Assembly: GCA_003151515.1 (NCBI GenBank)
Contig: PLXS01000016.1
Location: 1-64,000, forward strand
Source of the DNA: Opitutaceae bacterium
Lineage (GTDB): Bacteria; Verrucomicrobiota; Verrucomicrobiia; Opitutales; Opitutaceae
Direction: 5' to 3'
Length of the DNA: 64,000 bases
This document shows positions 8,301 to 17,508 of this stretch, piece by piece (position 1 is the stretch's first letter; every line of letters begins with the position of its first letter). The notes beneath the pieces are model-generated. The model was not told the origin of the DNA. It was given only the letters and a program-made list of their open reading frames with translations, and ran no database searches. A program made the position numbers and the translations under genes.

Positions 8301-10359
8301 GGCCGAGGCCGACACCCTGCGCAGGCAGTCCGACGCGAATGCAGCCTCGCTTGGCGGCGCCCAGGCCCAGCTGGCCCAGGCGTTGAAGGACACCTCGGCC
8401 GCGAAGGACGAAGCCGCGGCGGCCAGAAGGGAGCTCGCGAGGCGGGTCACTGACGCCGAGGCCCTGTCCGCAAAGCTCGCCGACGCCCAGGCTGCGCTCA
8501 AGGCAACCCGTGACACGGGCGCAAGGGCCCAGGCCCTCGCGGCGGATCTCGCATCCGCGCGCAAGTCATTCGACGACTCGAAGGCCGAAACCGCCGGCCT
8601 GCGCAGCCAGGCGGACGCAAATGCCGCCTCCCTCGAGCAGGCCCGCTCAACGCTCGCCGGCGTCCAGGCGCAGCTCGCCCAGGCCCAGAAGGACACGGCG
8701 AGCGCGAAGGCGGACTCGGCCGCCCGCGAGCAATCCCTGCAGGGGGAGCTCGCCAAGCGCGCGGCCGACTCCGAGGCCATGTCCTCCAGGCTCGCGAGCG
8801 CCGAGGCCGCGCTCAAGGCCACGGGCGACTCCGGTGCAAGGGCCCATGCGCTCGCCGCCGAACTCGCCTCCGCTCGCAAGTCGCTCGACGACTCAAAGGC
8901 CGAGGCCGGCAGCCTGAAGAAGCAGTCTGATGCCAACGCGGCGGCGCTGGGCGAGGCCCATGCAACTCTCGCCGGCGTCCAGGCCCAGCTGGCGCAGGCG
9001 CTTAAGGATTCGTCCGCTGCGAAGGACGGCGCCGCAGCCGCCCGCAGGGAGATTGCGAGCCGCGCGTCTGACGCCGAGGCACTGTCCACCAAGCTCGCCG
9101 CCGATGAGGCCGCCCTGAAGGCGGCAGGGGATTCGGGAGCAAGGGCCCACGCGCTCGCCGCCGAACTCGCCTCCGACAGGAAGGCCCTCGACGACTCGAA
9201 GGCAGAGAGCGACGGGCTGAAGAAGCAGTCTGAAGCCAACGCGGCGGCCCTCAACGAGGCCAGGGCGTCGCTAGCGGGCGTCCAATCCCAGCTCGCCCAG
9301 GCAGTGAAGGATTCCTCGGCCGCAAAGGAGAACGCAGCCGCGCTGGCCGCCAAGCTCGCCGACGCCGAGGGCGCCCTCAAAGCGACCCGCGAGACGGGCA
9401 CAAGGGCCCAGGAGACCGCCGGAGAACTTGCCCAGACGAAGGCCGAGCTCGCCAAGGCGCAGGAGGCCGGGAAGGCGGCCTTGTCGGCCGCCACGGCTGC
9501 CGGCGACGCCGAGACAAGGGCCAGGTCTTTGGGCGCCGAGCTCGCAAAGACCAAGGAGTCGCTGGACGCGGCCAATTCGGAACTCGCGAGGGCGAGAAGC
9601 GAGGCCGCGGCATCCAAGGAGCTTGCCGCAGGCGCCGCCAAGGCAGCGGAGGAGGCCGCGTCCAAGGCCGCGCAGGTTATCACCGCCAGGGCAGGCGCGC
9701 GCGACGCCGAGCTCGCCTCGGCGCGCCAGGACCTCGAGGCGGAAAAGGCCGCCGCCGAGAAGGCAAAGGCCGATTCCGCCGCAAGGATCGCCTCGCTCCA
9801 GGACCAGCTCTCGAGGCGCTCCGCCGAGGCCGATTCGCTGGCGTCAAAGGTCGCCACGGACGAGGCCGCGCTCAAGGCGTCCGGGGATTCCTCGGGCAGG
9901 ATCCAGGCGCTTTCCACGGACCTTGACCAGGCGAGGCGCGACCTCGCGTCGACGAAGGAGCAGCTTGGCGACGCGCAGAAGGCCGCCACGGACGCCAAGT
10001 CGGACGGGGCGAACGAGAGGGCCGCGCTCGAGAAGCAGGTGGCCGACCTGACGGCGAGGCTCGGAGCGGCCGCGCAGGGCTACGCAGCCCTGCAGCAGGA
10101 GAACAACCTGCTTCGCCGCTCGCCCCCGGTGCGCCCGTCGACCGCCGAGGCGGCAAGGCTCACAACCGCGCCCGCCCCGACGCCGGCCCCGACGCCCCAG
10201 GTGCGCACCTACGTGGTCGTCGACGGCGACACGCTCTCCGGCATTTCGCTCAAGTTCTACGGCACCGCCAGGCGCTGGCCCGACATCTACCAGGCGAACC
10301 GGGACATCCTCCCCAACGAGTCCGTGCTCAGGGTGGGCTCGACGCTGCGGATCCCGTAA
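5389..10359 (+). CDS. Giant exported Sel1 - coiled coil - LysM protein
   Basis: This encodes 1,656 residues. Residues 1-22 are a signal peptide (cleavage near VGA-ADP). Residues 33-75 are one Sel1/TPR-like repeat (AEYNLGLAYAKGYGVPVDEVEAFVWL). Residues 120-160 are an Ala/Pro linker. Residues 160-1580 are an unbroken Ala/Lys/Glu-rich coiled coil made of about 14-15 variants of a module centred on LSAKLAxDEAALKAxGxxGAKAxAL. The period is about 80 residues early and about 100 later. Residues 1605-1655 form one LysM domain (VVVDGDTLSGISLKFYG), which binds peptidoglycan glycans. It is likely an envelope scaffold anchored to the wall at its C-terminus. An in-frame stop lies at 5383 and AAAGG touches the ATG, so the ribosome site is unusually close. 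The gene appears monocistronic and converges on the P-loop gene. Confidence 0.85.
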   Translation: MLQHGRYALAVLAFGLSASVGAADPVPPGIASLRAKAENGNAIAEYNLGLAYAKGYGVPVDEVEAFVWLTLASEQGSTGKDLGILTAAMSPDQLAEGKKRLSSVRASLGIAPKAVVVRAPAPARVVEAPAPSAQTSIAAAPAPTQEPAAATAPAADSARIKELEDEVAKQTTLNQQLASQLDERSQALMQALTQISATKNLQDSQYNAKVAELAAARKAMDAVNRALADEKKDSAARIDEIQRELAKQLSDAEALSAKLAQDETALKATGEYGAKAHALAAELDQAKGALAAAQSQLAQASKDADAAKAQAAAKTASLEQELSKRSADVEQLSAKVTQDEAALKTAGESGAKATALVAELDKSKGDLASTQAQLAQAVADAQKVKAQATEDRTRFDALAAEKAAEVAAARRALDTANTAAVDEKKKDTAWAATLEKEVEKRTSDGEALAAKFADTEAALKASRDAGAKALALDSQLSQAKSDLDTTRSQLEAATKNNKVLSTKLAADESALKGAGDAGARAQALATELGSAQSEIKSANAAAETARKDADTRAAALAQATADLSSAKARLAQAQEDSRTLSAKLSADEASLKASAVSGAKAASLASDLASTRQALDAARAAAEAARRDADARAAALSQAKADLDGARTQLAQATKSNDALSARLASDEAALKSAGESGSKAAELSSELATARTALEDTRVSLAGARKDADSNAAALEKSRAALADLQAELAQAQKDAAQAKADSAAREGSLQKELARNAADAAASAARIAADEATLKASGDTGAKAQALEADLSSAHKALDDSKAEAASLRSQADASAASLQQARATLAGFQAQLAQALKDASAAKDEASSARKELVRRATDAEALSAKLADAQAALKATRDTGARAQATAAELSQAREQLAQAARDTASARDEAASARKELAGRAADAEALSAKLAADESALKATGNSGARAQALAADLASTKKALDDSRAEADTLRRQSDANAASLGGAQAQLAQALKDTSAAKDEAAAARRELARRVTDAEALSAKLADAQAALKATRDTGARAQALAADLASARKSFDDSKAETAGLRSQADANAASLEQARSTLAGVQAQLAQAQKDTASAKADSAAREQSLQGELAKRAADSEAMSSRLASAEAALKATGDSGARAHALAAELASARKSLDDSKAEAGSLKKQSDANAAALGEAHATLAGVQAQLAQALKDSSAAKDGAAAARREIASRASDAEALSTKLAADEAALKAAGDSGARAHALAAELASDRKALDDSKAESDGLKKQSEANAAALNEARASLAGVQSQLAQAVKDSSAAKENAAALAAKLADAEGALKATRETGTRAQETAGELAQTKAELAKAQEAGKAALSAATAAGDAETRARSLGAELAKTKESLDAANSELARARSEAAASKELAAGAAKAAEEAASKAAQVITARAGARDAELASARQDLEAEKAAAEKAKADSAARIASLQDQLSRRSAEADSLASKVATDEAALKASGDSSGRIQALSTDLDQARRDLASTKEQLGDAQKAATDAKSDGANERAALEKQVADLTARLGAAAQGYAALQQENNLLRRSPPVRPSTAEAARLTTAPAPTPAPTPQVRTYVVVDGDTLSGISLKFYGTARRWPDIYQANRDILPNESVLRVGSTLRIP

Positions 10360-10366
10360 ACCCCGC

Positions 10367-11122
10367 TCACCTGGGAGGCGCCGGGAGGTACCCGGCGATG
10401 TCGGGAAGCTCGAGGACCCAGCGCCCGCCCATCCTGCGCTCGAGGTACGGGTCCTCCTCGGGCTTCATCTCGACCTCCTCCTCGCCCTCCTCCTGCTCGT
10501 CCTCATCCTCCTCGGCGATCCATTCCGCCTCGTCGAAGACGTGGGACATGCGGCGGGCGACGGGCGCCAGGATGAGCGCGGGGTTCGACACCTTGCCGCC
10601 CTTCACGAACTCGAAGAGGCACGGGTAGAACTTGTCCTCGAATTTTTTGCGGAAATCCCCGATCCACTTGTTGGCGACGCCCTCGCGGCGGTTGAGGAGC
10701 ACGACGTCCGAGAAGTGGATGCAGGCCTCGAACCAGGCGAAGAGCTTCGGGTTGCGCTCGGCGAGCTTGCAGTCGACGATAAAGAGGACCCGCGCGACCT
10801 GGGCCCCCCGCGCCCCGAGCCATTCCTTCCATGCCTCGAGCTGGTCCACGGGGTTCACCCGGCCGTCCAGGACGATGAAGACGTGCGTCGCATGTTCCGG
10901 AAGCTCGGCCTCGACCGCGGATCCGGGCCGAAGGCTCCACGGGGAGACCCCGACCAGGCCGGTTGCGCCCGGGTCGGCGGCCTCGCCGGACGACATGAGC
11001 ACGGCGGCCCTGTCGCCCGCGCCGAGCCCGTCGCCGATCAGGTCCGCCAAGACCTCCCGACGGCCGGACCCGGTGGAGCCCAGGACCAGGTAGACCAGCG
11101 GCTTGTCATCGGGGTCTCTCAG
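10367..11122 (-). CDS. P-loop GTPase-like protein coupled to aroC
   Basis: The protein has 251 residues if it starts at the CTG at 11122. The reading frame contains a clear Walker [12 protein letters not shown], at about residues 13-23, upstream of the first conventional start (TTG at 11050), which would remove it. The CTG at 11122 overlaps the aroC stop as CTGA, the same 4-base geometry used by coupled ATGA/GTGA starts elsewhere in this window, so a CTG start is the best reading. [11 protein letters not shown] strand (Walker B region) and a very acidic C-terminal stretch (about 205-230) follow. The family looks like uncharacterised CobW/G3E-like GTP-binding proteins, but no clear NKxD motif is seen. 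A single-base loss after an ATG at 11111 is an alternative explanation. Confidence 0.6.
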   Translation of the reverse strand: MRDPDDKPLVYLVLGSTGSGRREVLADLIGDGLGAGDRAAVLMSSGEAADPGATGLVGVSPWSLRPGSAVEAELPEHATHVFIVLDGRVNPVDQLEAWKEWLGARGAQVARVLFIVDCKLAERNPKLFAWFEACIHFSDVVLLNRREGVANKWIGDFRKKFEDKFYPCLFEFVKGGKVSNPALILAPVARRMSHVFDEAEWIAEEDEDEQEEGEEEVEMKPEEDPYLERRMGGRWVLELPDIAGYLPAPPR

Positions 11123-12216
11123 AATTTGAAGGCCTTGTTCTGCGCGCTGTTGCGCATCCAGTGGTCGACGAGGACGAGCGCCGTCATGGCCTCGACGATC
11201 GGCACCGCGCGGGGAAGGACGCAGGGGTCGTGGCGGCCCCTGCCGGTCAGCTCCGCCGGCCGGCCCTCGTTGTCGACCGTCGCCTGGGCGATCATGATCG
11301 TCGCCGTGGGCTTGAACGCCACGTTGAAGAAGACCTCCTCGCCGTTGCTTATCCCGCCCTGGATGCCCCCGGAGCGGTTGGTCGCCGTGCCGATCCGCCC
11401 CTCCTTCGGCACGTAGGGGTCGTTGTGCTCGGAACCCTTCAGCAGCGTGCCCGCGAAGCCGCTGCCGATCTCGAAGCCCTTGGTCGCGGGGAGCGACAGC
11501 ATCGCCTTCGCCAGGTCGGCCTCGAGGCGGTCGAAGACCGGCTCCCCCAGGCCCGCAGGCAGCCCGCGCACCCGGCAGCGGATCACCCCTCCCACGGAAT
11601 CCCCCTTGGCGCGGACCTCCTCGATCCTTCGGATCATGGCCGCCGCCGTCGCGGGGTCCGGGCAGCGCACCGGCGTCATGTCAACCTCGGCGACCGACGG
11701 GAAGGGCTCCCCGTGGCCGGGCGGGATCCCGATGTCGTGGATGCGGGTCACGTAGGCGCGGATCTCGACCGGGCCGGCAAGGGCGAGGATCTTCCTCGCG
11801 ACCGCGCCGGCGGCCACGCGGCCCACGGTCTCGCGCGCCGAGCTCCTGCCGCCGCCGCGGTGGTCCCGGATCCCGTACTTCGCCTGGTAGGTGAAGTCGG
11901 CGTGGGACGGCCGGAACTTCTCCCTCATCTCGTCGTAGGCGCCCGGTCGGGCGTCGGAATTGCGCACGAGCATGGAGACCGGCGCCCCAGTCGTTCGCCC
12001 CTCGAAGACGCCGGAGAGGATCTCGACCTTGTCCTTCTCCTTCCTGGGGGAGGTGATGTCGCTCTGGCCGGGCTTTCGCCGGTCCAGGTCCCCCTGGATG
12101 TCGCCTTCCGAAAGCGGCAGCCTGGGCGGGCAGCCGTCAATCACGACCCCCACGGCCGCGCCGTGGCTTTCGCCCCATGTGGTGATCCTGAAAAGGGTTC
12201 CGAAGGAGTTGGGCAT
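11119..12216 (-). CDS. aroC: Chorismate synthase
   Basis: This encodes 365 residues, the usual family length. The enzyme converts 5-enolpyruvylshikimate-3-phosphate to chorismate, the last shared step of aromatic amino-acid synthesis, using reduced FMN in the cytoplasm. Signatures are [16 protein letters not shown] at the N-terminus, the [15 protein letters not shown] segment, [14 protein letters not shown], and near the C-terminus [20 protein letters not shown] and [18 protein letters not shown]. The start at 12216 (MPNSFGTLF) fits the family; the frame continues upstream without homology. It shares a 4-base overlap with the downstream P-loop gene. It is divergent from gspD, with a 150-bp shared promoter region between them. 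Confidence 0.97.
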   Translation of the reverse strand: MPNSFGTLFRITTWGESHGAAVGVVIDGCPPRLPLSEGDIQGDLDRRKPGQSDITSPRKEKDKVEILSGVFEGRTTGAPVSMLVRNSDARPGAYDEMREKFRPSHADFTYQAKYGIRDHRGGGRSSARETVGRVAAGAVARKILALAGPVEIRAYVTRIHDIGIPPGHGEPFPSVAEVDMTPVRCPDPATAAAMIRRIEEVRAKGDSVGGVIRCRVRGLPAGLGEPVFDRLEADLAKAMLSLPATKGFEIGSGFAGTLLKGSEHNDPYVPKEGRIGTATNRSGGIQGGISNGEEVFFNVAFKPTATIMIAQATVDNEGRPAELTGRGRHDPCVLPRAVPIVEAMTALVLVDHWMRNSAQNKAFKF

Positions 12217-12366
12217 CTCTCTGTTTTGGCAACGTTGGGCCGCGAAACCGGCCCCGCAAGCGGCAAATCCGGCGCGCAAAGGCAACCTTCCCGGGAAAAA
12301 GCCGTCATATCACAACACCATTTACAACGGGCCCCGGTTCCCCTTTACTCACCATCCCTATTTTGC

Positions 12367-14469
12367 ATGACATTGCGCCTCGCACGTTTGTGGCTTGCCG
12401 CCGGCCTTGTTTGCGCCGTTGACGCGGGAGCCCAGGTGGCCCCTTACGGCCGGCCCGCGCCGCCGCCTGCGGCGGCCCCCAAGGCCGACTCGTCGATCGT
12501 CGACTCGTTCAAGCTGAGCGACGGCGACATCGACTCGGTCCTCTCCGCCCTGGAGATATACACCGGGCGCACGATCGTGCGCCCGGGCCAGCTGCCCACG
12601 GCGACCTACTCCCTGAAGATCAGCCGGCCGATCCCCAAGGCCGAACTCGTCACGGCCCTGGAGACGCTCCTGGCGCTCAACGGCGTCTCGGTCTCCCCCA
12701 TGGGCGAGCGCTTCCTCAAGGTGACCGCGCTCTCCCAGGCGAAGAGCGAGTCGCCGGAGATGATCTCGGGCTCGTCCCTCGACCTGCCCCCCAGCGGCAG
12801 GATCGTCACCAAGCTCTTCGAGCTCAACTTCCTGCGGGTCTCGGAATTCGTGCCGCAGGTGCAGACCTTCATGACCCCGGGGATCGGCGGCGGGATCGTC
12901 CAGCTTGAGAAGGCGAACGTCGCCCTGGTCACGGACACCCTCGAGAACATCCAGAAGATCGAACTGCTGCTGGAGGAGGTCGACAAGCCGAGGCCGAACG
13001 CCCTCATACCCAAGTTCTACGCCCTGCACAACGGGGCCAAGGCGAGCGACCTGGTCCAGAAGATCCACACGATGCTCTCCGGGGCCGCGGGCAACCAGCT
13101 GCGGGCCACCACCTCCTACACGGCCGACGACCGCACGAACCAGATCGTCGTCATCGCCGACCCGCGCGAGTACCCGCTCTTCGACGCGCTCATCTCGCGC
13201 CTGGACATCGTCTCCGACCCCAGCACGAAGAACGAGGTCATCCTGCTCAAGCACGCCGACGCGAAGGACGTGGCGTCGCTGCTTAGCCAGCTGATCAGCG
13301 GCCAGACCGCCGCGACGCAGAAGGCCTCGGCCCAGTCCGTTCGCCCGGGCCAGATCGCCCAGCCGGGCCAGTCCGCGGCCGCGGCGGCCAACCCGGCGAC
13401 GACCCCGGCGGCGGCGGCCGGCGCCGCCAACGAGGTCCCCGGCTCGAGCGAGTTCAGCAGCTTCGTCACGATCCAGCCCGACGAGCGCACGAACTCGATC
13501 GTCGTCTCGGGCACGGTCGACGACATAAAGATAATCAAGTCCATCATCAGCAAGATAGACGTCCTTTTGGCGCAGGTGCGCATCGAGGTCGTGATCGCCG
13601 AGGTGGTCCTGAGCGACAGCACCAACTCCGGGATCAGCACGGCCGCCGTCAACATCGGCACGGCGCCGAACGGGGGCACCTCGATCACGGCCCTGACGGC
13701 CACCCTTGCGGGCCTGGGCATCGGGCCGGGCGTGGTCGCCGCGGCGGCCTCCGGGGCCACCACCGCCACGACGGTCGTCAACAGCGTGAACCCGATCAAC
13801 CTCCTCGCCACGCTCACGGCCCTGGGAGACATCTCGACCTCGAAGATCCTCCAGCAGAGCACGATCGTCACGACCCACAACAAGGAGGCGATGATCACGG
13901 TCACGGACCAGCTGCCCGTCATCACGGGCTCGACCGCCGAGCCCATCGCCTCGGGCACCACGACGGCGTCCTTCGCGCAGTCGTCCACCGTGACCTACAA
14001 GGACATCGGCATCACGCTCAAGGTGACGCCGCTCATCGGCGACGACAACAGCGTGCAGCTCAAGGTCGACCAGACGGTCGACGACCAGGGCCCGTCGGTC
14101 ACGATCGACGGCAACTCGCAGCCCTCGATCAACCACCGCGAGGCCACGTCCTTCATCAACGCGCAGAGCGATGAGCTCGTGGTCCTGGGCGGCTTCCAGA
14201 GCACGACCCGCTCGCTCGACCGCCAGAAGCTGGGCATCATCTTCGAGATCCCGGTCATCAGCAACCTGCTGGGCTACCGCGACAACGAGTCCAAGCGCTC
14301 CGAGCTCCTGCTCTTCCTTCGCCCGCACGTCCTCACGCCCTTCGAGGGCACCGCGGACACGAAGAGGGCCATCCAGGGGATGGGCGACAAGGAGCAGCTC
14401 AAGCGGTTCCTCGCCAACCCGAGCGAGCTGCCGGACGCGAACATGTCGGTCAAGGAGCACCTCCAGTAG
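12367..14469 (+). CDS. gspD: Type II secretion secretin GspD
   Basis: This encodes 700 residues of the outer-membrane secretin, the multimeric pore through which folded exoproteins leave. The signal peptide covers residues 1-24 (LARLWLAAGLVCAVDAGA). It is followed by an N0-like domain (about 45-115), N1-N3 modules with repeated VxLLKxADAxxVASLL-type motifs (about 140-400, with an Ala/Gln/Pro-rich insert near 320-360) and the beta-barrel secretin domain (about 420-690). The latter includes VTPLIGDDNSVQLKV and LGGFQSTTRSLDRQKLGIIFEIPVISNLLGYR. The start is the ATG at 12367, the first with a signal peptide. It leads a plus-strand run gspD-gspE-gspF with gaps of only about 20 bases. Confidence 0.93.
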   Translation: MTLRLARLWLAAGLVCAVDAGAQVAPYGRPAPPPAAAPKADSSIVDSFKLSDGDIDSVLSALEIYTGRTIVRPGQLPTATYSLKISRPIPKAELVTALETLLALNGVSVSPMGERFLKVTALSQAKSESPEMISGSSLDLPPSGRIVTKLFELNFLRVSEFVPQVQTFMTPGIGGGIVQLEKANVALVTDTLENIQKIELLLEEVDKPRPNALIPKFYALHNGAKASDLVQKIHTMLSGAAGNQLRATTSYTADDRTNQIVVIADPREYPLFDALISRLDIVSDPSTKNEVILLKHADAKDVASLLSQLISGQTAATQKASAQSVRPGQIAQPGQSAAAAANPATTPAAAAGAANEVPGSSEFSSFVTIQPDERTNSIVVSGTVDDIKIIKSIISKIDVLLAQVRIEVVIAEVVLSDSTNSGISTAAVNIGTAPNGGTSITALTATLAGLGIGPGVVAAAASGATTATTVVNSVNPINLLATLTALGDISTSKILQQSTIVTTHNKEAMITVTDQLPVITGSTAEPIASGTTTASFAQSSTVTYKDIGITLKVTPLIGDDNSVQLKVDQTVDDQGPSVTIDGNSQPSINHREATSFINAQSDELVVLGGFQSTTRSLDRQKLGIIFEIPVISNLLGYRDNESKRSELLLFLRPHVLTPFEGTADTKRAIQGMGDKEQLKRFLANPSELPDANMSVKEHLQ

Positions 14470-14493
14470 CCCCTTGGGGGGGCACCCACGGCC

Positions 14494-16209
14494 ATGGTGA
14501 CGGCACAGGAAGCGCTTCCGACCGCGATCGCCTCGCGCCTCTCCGACCTGCAGCGCCAGGCGATCCTCGAGGCGCCGCGCGGCGCCCGCCTGGGCGCCCT
14601 CGTCTCGGCCCTGGGCCTCGACGAGAACACGGCCCTTGCGGAGCTCGCCGCGGCGGCAGGCCTCGACATCGCCACCAACCTGCAGACGGACCCGGGCGCC
14701 CGCGGGCTCCTGCCCGCGCGCCTGGTGCACGACTTCCAGATCATCCCGATCCGCTTCGGGGCCCAGGGCGAGGGGGAGGCCCGGGATCCCACGCCCGCGA
14801 CCCCGCTGCACATCGCCTCCGCGTGGGTCCCCGACGCATCGATGGCGGACTGGCTGAAGACCTTCACGCCGCGGCCGCTCGTCTGGCACATGGCGGTGCC
14901 GGAGCGCGTGCACCAGCTCATCATCGAGAACTTCGGCGTCGGCTCCGGCGCCCTCGAGGACAGCGACGAGGGCTACGTGGCGCCCGAGGCCATGCGCGAC
15001 GCCGACGAGGACGTCGACGAGGACGCGGCCGTCGTGCGGTTCGTCACCGACGTGATCACGCAGGCCGTGAACGACGAGGCGACGGACATCCACTTCGAGC
15101 CCCAGGAGGACCAGCTGCGGATCCGCTACCGGGTGGACGGGCTCTTGGTGCCGGTCTCCGTCCCGGAGAACCTCCTTCGCTTCCAGGACGCCATCATCTC
15201 GCGCGTGAAGATCATGGCGCGCCTGAACATCTCCGAGAAGCGCCTGCCGCAGGACGGCAGGATCAACTTCAACTCGGGCGGCAACACGCTCGACATCCGC
15301 GTCTCCACGATCCCCACGATCTACGCCGAGTCGATCTCGCTTCGCCTCCTCAACAAGAAGAAGGAGGCCTACACGATGGACCGCCTCGGGATGAGCGCCG
15401 GGGAGCAGGCGCAGATCAAGCAGGTCCTCGACTACCCGCACGGCATCATCCTGGTCACGGGCCCCACGGGCTCGGGCAAGAGCACCTCCCTCAACGCCTT
15501 CCTTCGCCAGATAAACTCGACGGACCTGCGGATCATCACGGTCGAGGACCCGATCGAGTACGAGGTGCCCGGCGTCAACCAGATGCAGGTGCGCTCGGAG
15601 ATCGGGCTCACGTTCGCGAGCGCCCTGCGCCACATCCTGCGCCAGGACCCCGACATCATCATGGTGGGCGAGATCCGCGACCGCGAGACCGCCGACATCG
15701 CGATCCGCGCGTCGCTGACGGGCCACCTGGTCTTCTCGACCCTGCACACGAACGACGCCCCGGGCGCCATCACGCGCCTGGTCGACATGGGGATCGAGCC
15801 CTTCCTCGTCGCCTCGGCGATCGAGCTCGTGATCGCCCAGCGCCTCGTGCGCCGCCTCTGCAACGAGTGCTCGAGGCCGGAGCCCGTGAGCCGCACGAGG
15901 CTCGAGGAGGCCCTCGCGATCCTCGGCTGCAGCGCCTCGGAGGCCGATCACGTCACGGCGCTCCGGGGGCCGGTCGGATGCGACCGCTGCCGCGGGACGG
16001 GCTACCGCGGCCGCATCGGCCTCTTCGAGATCTTCAGGCTGAACGAGGAGATGCACTCCCTCGTCCTCAAGCGCGAGAGCACGCGCACGCTGGCCCTTGC
16101 CGCGCGCCGAAACGGCATGAGGACCCTGGGCCAGAGCGGCTGGGACCGGGTGAAGAGCGGCTACACGACGCTGGACGAGGTCCTGCGGGTCATCACGGTG
16201 AACGAGTAG
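14494..16209 (+). CDS. gspE: Type II secretion ATPase GspE
   Basis: This encodes 571 residues of the cytoplasmic hexameric ATPase that powers pseudopilus assembly. Residues 1-150 are a GspE-N/MshEN-like domain. A short acidic linker (DADEDVDEDAA) precedes the N2 domain, with RYRVDGLL and RLPQDGRI. Walker A is GPTGSGKST with Lys at about 329. The Asp box, a Walker B (DIIMVGEIRDRETA) and the His box (TGHLVFSTLHTNDA) follow. A zinc-binding tetracysteine is present as CNEC followed by CDRC. Everything needed for activity is visible. It lies 24 bases after gspD and 19 before gspF. Confidence 0.95.
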   Translation: MVTAQEALPTAIASRLSDLQRQAILEAPRGARLGALVSALGLDENTALAELAAAAGLDIATNLQTDPGARGLLPARLVHDFQIIPIRFGAQGEGEARDPTPATPLHIASAWVPDASMADWLKTFTPRPLVWHMAVPERVHQLIIENFGVGSGALEDSDEGYVAPEAMRDADEDVDEDAAVVRFVTDVITQAVNDEATDIHFEPQEDQLRIRYRVDGLLVPVSVPENLLRFQDAIISRVKIMARLNISEKRLPQDGRINFNSGGNTLDIRVSTIPTIYAESISLRLLNKKKEAYTMDRLGMSAGEQAQIKQVLDYPHGIILVTGPTGSGKSTSLNAFLRQINSTDLRIITVEDPIEYEVPGVNQMQVRSEIGLTFASALRHILRQDPDIIMVGEIRDRETADIAIRASLTGHLVFSTLHTNDAPGAITRLVDMGIEPFLVASAIELVIAQRLVRRLCNECSRPEPVSRTRLEEALAILGCSASEADHVTALRGPVGCDRCRGTGYRGRIGLFEIFRLNEEMHSLVLKRESTRTLALAARRNGMRTLGQSGWDRVKSGYTTLDEVLRVITVNE

Positions 16210-16228
16210 CCCGCCCCGGACGCCCCCG

Positions 16229-17482
16229 ATGCCCCGATTCTCCTACAAGGCCCGCGACCGCGGGGGCCAGCTCCTGGACTCCGCGATAGACGCGCCGAGC
16301 CGCAAGGACGCCCTGCGCCTCCTCTCCGCCCGGGGCCTGACGGTCGCCTCGGTGGTCGAGACGTCGCCGCCGGGCGCCGCGGCGCGCCCGAAGCCCGCCG
16401 CCGCCGAGGCGCCGTGCGCCGCCGGGGTCCGGCCCGAGGCCATGCCGAGGCAGGCCGACAGACTGCCCTTCCTCGAGTCGCTCCATGACCTGACGACCAG
16501 CGGCCTCTCCGCGGGCGAGGCCGTCCGGCTCCTCTCGATGCGCATCAGGGAGCCGCGCCAGAGGACGCTCTGCGGCGGCCTCTGGGCCAGGATCAGCGAG
16601 GGGGCGACGCTCTCCAGGGCGATGGAGGCGTTCCCGCAGGTGTTCGACGCCTCGACCGTGAACCTGATCCGGGCCGGCGAGGCGACCGGGTCCCTGAACG
16701 ACACCCTGACTCGCCTGATCGAGCACCTGACCGAGCAGCGCGAGATGCGCCAGGCGCTCCTGTCCGCGCTGGCCTACCCCATCTTCATGGTGGTGATGTC
16801 CTGCGGCGTCATCCTCTTCTTCCTCTTCTTCCTCCTGCCGAGGCTCCAGACGCTCCTCAACTCGCTCGGGGGCAAGATGCCGCTCTCGACGCAGATCCTG
16901 ATCGGCATGGCGCACATCGCGCTGCACTACGGGGTATTCGTCGTGATCGCGGCCGTCGTCGGCCTGGGCTCGGCGTGGCGCTGGCGCGCGACGGAGGCCG
17001 GCAGGCAGCGCAGCGACTCCTGGCTCCTTCGCCTGCCGCTCGTCGGCCCCTTCATCGTCTGCCAGACCGTCCTATCCTTCAGCCAGACCCTGGCCGTGCT
17101 CCTCGCCAACGGGATCACCGCGGCCGAGGCCCTGCGCATGACCGAGCGCCAGATCTCGAACCGGGTCCACCGCAAGGCGTTCGACGGGGCGATCGACCGG
17201 GTCCTCGAGGGCGAGTCGCTCTCGCAGGCCCTGACCCGCACGGGGTGCTTCCCCGAGCTCGTCCTCGACCGCCTGGCCGTCGGCGAGAACACCGGCAACG
17301 TGGTCCCCAGCCTGCAGAACATCGCCCTCGCCTACCGCAAGCAGATCTCCCGCCAGCTCAACTTCTTCACCAAGGTGATCGCGAGCTCGGTCCTCGCCTT
17401 CGTGTTCATCTTCGTCGGGTTCATCGCGTTCGCGATCGTGAACGCCGTCTTCCAGGTGAGCGCGGCCTTCAAGCTCGGCTGA
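16229..17482 (+). CDS. gspF: Type II secretion inner-membrane platform protein GspF
   Basis: This encodes 417 residues. The protein forms the polytopic platform of the secretion machine and couples GspE to the pseudopilus. It opens with the typical PRFSYKARDRGGQLLDSAIDA segment, continues with an Ala/Pro-rich linker (about 48-72), then shows the two duplicated GspF cytoplasmic domains (about 75-195 and 275-400). Each is followed by hydrophobic stretches: FMVVMSCGVILFFLFFLLP, YGVFVVIAAVVGLGSAW and a C-terminal FVFIFVGFIAFAIVNAVF. It ends 26 bases before the stop of the convergent apbE-like gene. Confidence 0.93.
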   Translation: MPRFSYKARDRGGQLLDSAIDAPSRKDALRLLSARGLTVASVVETSPPGAAARPKPAAAEAPCAAGVRPEAMPRQADRLPFLESLHDLTTSGLSAGEAVRLLSMRIREPRQRTLCGGLWARISEGATLSRAMEAFPQVFDASTVNLIRAGEATGSLNDTLTRLIEHLTEQREMRQALLSALAYPIFMVVMSCGVILFFLFFLLPRLQTLLNSLGGKMPLSTQILIGMAHIALHYGVFVVIAAVVGLGSAWRWRATEAGRQRSDSWLLRLPLVGPFIVCQTVLSFSQTLAVLLANGITAAEALRMTERQISNRVHRKAFDGAIDRVLEGESLSQALTRTGCFPELVLDRLAVGENTGNVVPSLQNIALAYRKQISRQLNFFTKVIASSVLAFVFIFVGFIAFAIVNAVFQVSAAFKLG

Positions 17483-17508
17483 CCGCGGCGCGGGCGGCCC
17501 CAAGGGCC

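Noticed and set aside
6240..9998. Very long antisense frames (413 and 798 codons) opposite the coiled-coil gene
   Set aside because: They are Ala/Ser-rich mirror translations of a GC-rich repetitive gene; the plus frame has a signal peptide, Sel1 and LysM domains, so the antisense frames are compositional artefacts.
11161..12366. Upstream extension of the gspD frame through aroC
   Set aside because: The frame is open only because of GC bias; the signal peptide begins at the ATG at 12367 and aroC is certain on the other strand.
12358..16056. A 1,232-codon minus frame opposite gspD and gspE
   Set aside because: It lacks any recognisable domain, is Arg/Gly/Asp/Val biased, and lies opposite two unmistakable secretion genes.
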